NCBI RefSeq assembly: GCF_937997595.1
Contig: NZ_CALKTS010000157.1
Location: 1-5,986 of the forward strand
Length of the DNA stretch: 5,986 nt
Direction: 5' to 3'
DNA from: an uncultured Campylobacter sp.
GTDB taxonomy: Bacteria > Campylobacterota > Campylobacteria > Campylobacterales > Campylobacteraceae
Below, one piece after another: positions 5,888-5,986 of this stretch. Every line of letters begins with the position of its first letter. Position 1 is the first letter of the stretch. A program made the position numbers and the translations under genes. Under the pieces are notes generated by a model, which searched no databases, was not told the origin of the DNA, and saw only the letters and a list, made by a program, of their open reading frames with translations.

Positions 5888-5986
5888 AGATGGAATTTGA
5901 CCTCGAAAATTTTAGATTTCTAAAGCGAAATTTCAAATAAAATTCGTGCCATAAATCCATCGTGTAAATTCTATACCGAAAACCAT

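Larger units (their letters stand above)
5559..5986. other. Non-coding spacer with degenerate AAATTT repeats and small hairpins
   Basis: I see no gene after the cytochrome. AAATTT or GAATTT words occur at irregular spacing (about 5592, 5630, 5650, 5663, 5691, 5705, 5756, 5861, 5893 and 5928), often followed by CGCC or CACG. There is a 10-bp palindrome GCGCTAGCGC at 5712-5721. Candidate hairpins at 5584-5618, 5801-5818 and 5870-5887 are listed separately. No promoter or start of a following gene is convincing before the window ends. Confidence 0.6.

Overview
The window looks like chromosomal DNA from an epsilonproteobacterium, most likely a mid-GC oral-type Campylobacter (the C. gracilis / C. 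showae / C. rectus kind). This is an inference. It rests on dense AAATTT words in AT-rich spacers next to moderately GC-rich genes, tandem cysteine-rich Sel1-repeat secreted proteins of the Helicobacter Hcp type, and a Tat-exported molybdopterin reductase paired with a small SH3-like/monohaem cytochrome resembling the C. jejuni Cj0264c/Cj0265c pair. No database was searched.

Layout. Positions 1-337 are non-coding, rich in AAATTT words, and hold a perfect 15-bp inverted repeat. Positions 338-1837 (minus strand) carry two tandem genes for secreted cysteine-rich Sel1-like repeat proteins, 30 bp apart, each with a good ribosome binding site and the same signal-peptide start; they look like duplicated paralogues. 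Positions 1838-2347 are a divergent AT-rich intergenic region with candidate promoters, a double AATGNCATT palindrome and a 24-nt near-palindrome. Positions 2348-4855 (plus) encode an 835-codon TMAO/DMSO reductase-family molybdoenzyme interrupted by one in-frame TGA at codon 111. Positions 4858-5558 (plus) encode the partner c-type cytochrome, which needs a one-base frame correction near 5307 to join its signal peptide and SH3-like domain to its CGSCH haem domain. Positions 5559-5986 are non-coding, again with AAATTT words and small hairpins.

How the genes work together. The intact ancestral pair would have formed a periplasmic S-/N-oxide respiration module: the cytochrome passes electrons from the quinol pool to the Mo enzyme, which reduces TMAO, DMSO or related oxides. 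As written, both genes are broken by independent lesions while the rest of each frame is clean, so this is either recent decay of the pathway, a strain-level off state, or two sequence errors.

The most unusual structure is a run of AATTT-centred units spaced mostly 24 nt apart. It lies in frame inside the cytochrome gene and adds about 45 residues of an 8-residue peptide repeat in front of the signal-peptide hydrophobic core. The same AAATTT words fill the intergenic regions, which suggests that a dispersed short repeat has entered a coding sequence without breaking it. I found no rRNA, tRNA, IS element or CRISPR array, and no convincing wholly new system.
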